Below, in pieces: positions 60,584-64,000 of a stretch of 64,000 nt of DNA; within the stretch, counting starts at the first letter, position 1; every line of letters starts with the position of its first letter. The position numbers and the translations under genes are program-made. Location of the stretch: assembly GCF_900099915.1 (NCBI RefSeq), contig NZ_FNDB01000014.1:1-64000 (forward strand), given 5' to 3'. This DNA is from Flavobacterium omnivorum (GTDB lineage: Bacteria > Bacteroidota > Bacteroidia > Flavobacteriales > Flavobacteriaceae). A model generated the notes under the pieces. That model was not told the DNA's origin, did not search any database, and saw only the letters and a program-made list of their open reading frames with translations.

Positions 60584-61468
60584 ATGAATAAAATATTTAC
60601 TTTTTTGCTGCTTTTTATTCTGGGAATTGCCCAAGCGCAACAGTTGAATTGTACCGTAACGGTTGATTCACAAAGATTGAGCGCGACCAATCAACAAGTC
60701 TTTAAATCTTTAGAAACTGCTATAACTGAGTTTGTAAATAAAACAGATTGGACGGGTGTAGCAATGAAGCAGAACGAAAAAATTAATTGTTCGATGTACC
60801 TTACGATTTCGTCGAATAGTTCAGATCAATTCGCAGCTACCATACAAGTGCAGTCATCAAGACCTATTTTTAATTCCTCCTATTCTTCTCCAGTATTCAA
60901 TTATAATGATAAAGATTTTAATTTTAGGTACACGGAGTTTGAAAATCTAATATTTAGCCCAACTACATTTGATTCTAATTTAGTTTCAGTTCTGGCCTTT
61001 TACAGCTATATGATTTTAGCAATGGATGCAGATACCTTTGTTTTGGAATCCGGTAGCTCTAATTTTGAAATTGCCCAAAACATTTCAAATGTGGCACAAC
61101 AAGGAGGTTCAAAAGGGTGGAGTCAAGCTGATGGGAACCAAACGCGTTATTTTTTGATAAACGATATGGTAGCACCAACTTTTAAACAAATCAGACAAAC
61201 GGTATTTGATTATCACTCCGGTTTAGATTTGATGACCAAAGATGTAAAGATTGCTAAAGAAAAAATTAAAGCAGCAGTACTTAATTTATCAAAATTGAAT
61301 GCTTCAAGACCAAACGCCTTTCTAACGCGTGTCTTTTTTGATGCTAAATCAGATGAAATTGTTTCTATTTTTTCCGGTGGTTCAAGTATTACAGTATCTG
61401 ATTTAGTAGATAGTCTTAATAAAATTTCTCCGCTGAACTCGAGTAAGTGGATTTTGATAAAACAGTAA
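60584..61468 (+). CDS. DUF4835 family exported protein
   Basis: A 294-residue periplasmic protein. Signal peptide 1-18 (LFILGIAQAQ), then the DUF4835 sequence: LNCTVTVDSQRLSATNQQVF, FVNKTDWTGVAMKQNEKINC, PVFNYNDKDFNFRYTEFENL and SVLAFYSYMILAMDADTF. Widespread in Bacteroidota between coaBC and recN; sometimes named PorJ-like/gliding-related by position, but a function is not established as far as I know. 65 bases after coaBC, same direction. Confidence 0.88.
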   Translation: MNKIFTFLLLFILGIAQAQQLNCTVTVDSQRLSATNQQVFKSLETAITEFVNKTDWTGVAMKQNEKINCSMYLTISSNSSDQFAATIQVQSSRPIFNSSYSSPVFNYNDKDFNFRYTEFENLIFSPTTFDSNLVSVLAFYSYMILAMDADTFVLESGSSNFEIAQNISNVAQQGGSKGWSQADGNQTRYFLINDMVAPTFKQIRQTVFDYHSGLDLMTKDVKIAKEKIKAAVLNLSKLNASRPNAFLTRVFFDAKSDEIVSIFSGGSSITVSDLVDSLNKISPLNSSKWILIKQ

Positions 61469-61522
61469 TTGTTTTTCCGTTCTTTAGTTCAACTCTAGTT
61501 TCTCATTCCAAAAATAAATACA

Positions 61523-63175
61523 ATGATAACGTCACTTTCGATAAAAAACTATGCTTTAATAGAAAAATTGACTATTGATTTTTCCAAGGGTTTTTCAACA
61601 ATAACTGGAGAAACTGGTGCTGGTAAATCTATTATTTTAGGTGCTTTAGGACTTGTTTTAGGAAAAAGAGCAGATTTAACTTCCTTGAAAAATAAAGAAG
61701 AAAAGTGTATTATTGAAGCTCATTTTGAAATTTCAAAGTATAATTTGTTGCCTTTTTTTGAAGCTAATGATTTAGATTATGAAAACGAAACTATAATTAG
61801 AAGGGAGATTCTCCCATCAGGGAAATCTAGAGCTTTTATTAATGATAGTCCCGTGAATCTTCAGGAACTGCAGGAATTGAGTTTGTTTTTAATAGATATT
61901 CATTCGCAACAGCAAACACAAGAACTTTCAGAAGAAAATGTTCAGTTTAACATTATTGACGCTATTGGTGGTAATAAGGAAGCTATTTTAGAATATCAAG
62001 TACTTTTAAAAAATTATAAAGCAGATAACTCTAAATTAAACGCACTGCTAAAAACACAAACTGAATCTAAAAAAGAGCAGGAATACAATACATTTTTGTT
62101 AGATGAATTAGTAGCAGCTCAGCTAAAATCTGGAGAACAGGAAACGCTAGAAACTGATTTTGAGAAATTAAATAATGTTGAAATTATAAAAGAATCTATT
62201 GATAAGGCTTTGGCTATTGCCAATGACGAACAAATAGGTGTGATGAATAATTTGAAAGGAATTAAAGTAGCTTTACAGAAAATTGCTCCTTTTTCAGCTG
62301 ATTATCAATCTTTATTAGACAGAATTGCAAGCGTAACGATAGAATTTGATGATATTTCAGAAGAGATTAGTCGCAGTTCAGAAAAATTGGTAAATGATCC
62401 AGAACAATTGGATTTAATTAGTCAAAAGTTGCAAGTTATTTTTAGTTTGCAAAAGAAACATCAGGTTAGTACGGTGGAAGAACTACTGGAGATTCAAAGT
62501 AAATTAGAAAATTTAGTTTTAGAATTAGGGAACATTGAAGAAGAAATTACAGTATTGACGGATTCAATAGTGCAAAAGACTGCAAGGTTAGATGTGATGT
62601 CCGCAGCAATTCATGATAAAAGAGTAGAGTCTATTCCGGTTTTATCTCAAAAGTTGATTGTAATATTAGAAACTTTAGGAATGCCAAATGTTCGTTTTAA
62701 AATAGAAATTAATGCAGTTGAAACGTATTTTCCAAATGGGAAAGATATTCTTCAGTTTTTATTTTCGGCCAATAAAGGAACTGATTTTGGTTTATTGAAA
62801 AAAGTAGCTTCTGGCGGTGAAATGTCGAGAATTATGTTGGCTGTTAAAGCAATTTTGGCACAATATTCAAAACTACCAACACTGATTTTTGATGAAATTG
62901 ACACGGGTGTGTCGGGCGAAATTGCTATTAGAATGGGCGAAATTATGAAAGATATGAGTCAAAAGATGCAAATTTTTGCCATCACACATTTACCTCAAAT
63001 TGCCGCAAAAGGAAATGCACACTTTAAAGTATTTAAATCAACTGTTGGTGACGACACACAATCGGAGTTAAAGTTGTTAAATGATCAAGATAGAGTGGTG
63101 GAAATTGCGCAAATGTTATCCGGAACTATTGTTTCTGAATCAGCCTTAAATCACGCGAAAGCCTTGCTGAACTAA
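61523..63175 (+). CDS. recN: DNA repair protein RecN
   Basis: A 550-residue SMC-like ATPase for double-strand break repair. N-terminal Walker A GETGAGKSIILGALGLVLGK (30-49) and KSRAFINDSPVNLQEL; central coiled coil (about 150-340; repeated LKTQTESKKEQEYNT and similar); C-terminal ABC signature LLKKVASGGEMSRIMLAV, Walker B LIFDEIDTGVSGEIA and AITHLPQIAAKG. Full length. Last gene of the conserved cluster. The following gene's promoter lies over its stop codon. Confidence 0.96.
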   Translation: MITSLSIKNYALIEKLTIDFSKGFSTITGETGAGKSIILGALGLVLGKRADLTSLKNKEEKCIIEAHFEISKYNLLPFFEANDLDYENETIIRREILPSGKSRAFINDSPVNLQELQELSLFLIDIHSQQQTQELSEENVQFNIIDAIGGNKEAILEYQVLLKNYKADNSKLNALLKTQTESKKEQEYNTFLLDELVAAQLKSGEQETLETDFEKLNNVEIIKESIDKALAIANDEQIGVMNNLKGIKVALQKIAPFSADYQSLLDRIASVTIEFDDISEEISRSSEKLVNDPEQLDLISQKLQVIFSLQKKHQVSTVEELLEIQSKLENLVLELGNIEEEITVLTDSIVQKTARLDVMSAAIHDKRVESIPVLSQKLIVILETLGMPNVRFKIEINAVETYFPNGKDILQFLFSANKGTDFGLLKKVASGGEMSRIMLAVKAILAQYSKLPTLIFDEIDTGVSGEIAIRMGEIMKDMSQKMQIFAITHLPQIAAKGNAHFKVFKSTVGDDTQSELKLLNDQDRVVEIAQMLSGTIVSESALNHAKALLN

Positions 63176-63193
63176 TATTTTAAATTATATTTG
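63164..63193 (+). promoter_or_regulatory. promoter of the terminal hypothetical gene
   Basis: TTG (63164-63166), 19 bp, TATATTTG (63186-63193), ideal consensus, overlapping the recN 3' end. Confidence 0.7.
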
Positions 63194-63253
63194 TCTCTAG
63201 AATAAGAAGAACTCAATCAATTTACTATTGTTATTATAAAGTAAAATAGAACT

Positions 63254-63961
63254 ATGAATAAATCCATCGGAATTTTTAGCTTAATCTGTATTTCTTTTTT
63301 TAATACTTCTTTTGGGCAAACTATGATAACTACTAATGCTGTAGGTTTAGATCATAGTAATACCTCTATGTATGCTGTTAGTGATTATTCAGATGGATTC
63401 TATGTTACTTTAGAAGATTTCATAAATAAAAAAGTGACCAAACTTAATCCAGTTGAACGTAGAGCGATTGTTGGATTTGAAAAAAAAATAATACCTAAAT
63501 ATGTTATTGTAGATCATGTGTTTCTTTATACGGTAGCTGATCAAATGAAACTGACGGGAGTTTTTGCTGTTTCGCTAGATGGAAATCTTTACATACAACA
63601 AAAAAATTTCCGCAAGTATGCGGTAAAAGGAGATAAAAATGAAGAAGGAAATAACCCAAACTCATACCATAAAGTGTTGCAAGCGGGAAGGTTTTTCTAT
63701 TTAGAAGCGGAACTTGCTAATAGCTGGTCAAAGGGATTTGCTTATGGAAGCGGTGGAGCTGTTGGAGGTGCAATAGGATCTTCCATGAATCTATTAAAGG
63801 GGATTGTATTTGATATTGTTAAAAAAGAGTTTAATGTTTTAAAAGATTGTAAAGATTTCAATGAATTTTTAACAATTTATCAAGCGGAAAACCTAGAATG
63901 CAGAAACAAAAAAATAGATATCGTAACGGTAAGAGAAAATATTAATAAAATTATTAAATAA
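63254..63961 (+). CDS. hypothetical exported protein
   Basis: A 235-residue protein with a signal peptide (1-21, FFNTSFGQ). The middle is beta-rich (YVIVDHVFLYTVADQMKLTG; FAVSLDGNLYIQQKNFRKYA). A glycine-rich segment, GFAYGSGGAVGGAIGSSMN (about 162-180), could be a short membrane-inserting or flexible helix, and the C-terminus is Lys-rich. I do not recognise a family. Single gene with its own ideal promoter; the window ends 39 bases later. Confidence 0.6.
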   Translation: MNKSIGIFSLICISFFNTSFGQTMITTNAVGLDHSNTSMYAVSDYSDGFYVTLEDFINKKVTKLNPVERRAIVGFEKKIIPKYVIVDHVFLYTVADQMKLTGVFAVSLDGNLYIQQKNFRKYAVKGDKNEEGNNPNSYHKVLQAGRFFYLEAELANSWSKGFAYGSGGAVGGAIGSSMNLLKGIVFDIVKKEFNVLKDCKDFNEFLTIYQAENLECRNKKIDIVTVRENINKIIK

Positions 63962-64000
63962 GAAATTTGTTTTTTAAATCAAAAGAGGAACAAACTAAAC

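Overview
The window is about 64 kb of AT-rich chromosome from a Flavobacterium-like member of the Bacteroidota. The evidence is a SusC/SusD pair, Bacteroidota-type promoters (TTG, about 19 bp, TAnnTTTG), an Oar-like TonB receptor, the bamD-omega-coaBC-DUF4835-recN gene order, and the almost complete absence of purine-rich ribosome binding sites. No phage, transposase, CRISPR array, rRNA or tRNA was found. Apart from the polysaccharide locus, most of the window is core chromosome.

Layout. 0.1-7.6 kb: a large secreted zinc metalloprotease, corA, and the acetate pathway pta-ackA. 7.6-22.9 kb: a polysaccharide utilisation locus (PUL). It has a membrane-bound propeller/LuxR-type regulator, SusC, SusD, a GH144-type lipoprotein (putative endo-beta-1,2-glucanase), a LamG lipoprotein, an esterase, a GH3 beta-glucosidase, and a separately transcribed GH97 alpha-glucosidase. 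23-32.9 kb: an M28 peptidase, a PAS histidine kinase, an outer-membrane protein, kdsA, a two-gene YeeE/YedE transporter, a lysoplasmalogenase next to an alkylglycerol-monooxygenase-like enzyme, clpS and prmA. 32.9-46.5 kb: a phosphate-selective porin, tpiA, a TlpA-like thioredoxin, a DoxX protein, a DUF1599 protein, folP, rlmH, small lipoproteins, nadC, a BrkB protein, priA and a broken LytTR response regulator. 46.7-54.5 kb: rpsF-rpsR-rplI, the Oar-like receptor, a DUF6495 protein, ligA and a broken membrane protein. 54.7-64 kb: a 5'-nucleotidase divided between two genes, dapA, and the bamD-omega-coaBC-DUF4835-recN operon.

How the genes work together. In the PUL, SusCD and the lipoproteins would capture and cut a beta-glucan at the cell surface, the esterase could remove acyl decorations, and periplasmic GH3 would release glucose. 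The regulator immediately upstream would sense the oligosaccharides through its periplasmic propeller. The best substrate guess is beta-1,2-glucan, from the GH144 assignment.

Main points of interest. (1) A candidate beta-1,2-glucan PUL. (2) A three-copy intergenic element whose hairpin arms change sequence while keeping base pairing. (3) Two genes split at A8 and T9 homopolymers. (4) Two adjacent ether-lipid-cleaving enzymes. (5) A 7-bp tandem repeat inside the kdsA promoter region. (6) Compact units in which a terminator and the next promoter overlap. Several longest-ORF starts are contradicted by promoter -7 boxes, and the starts given here were corrected for that.
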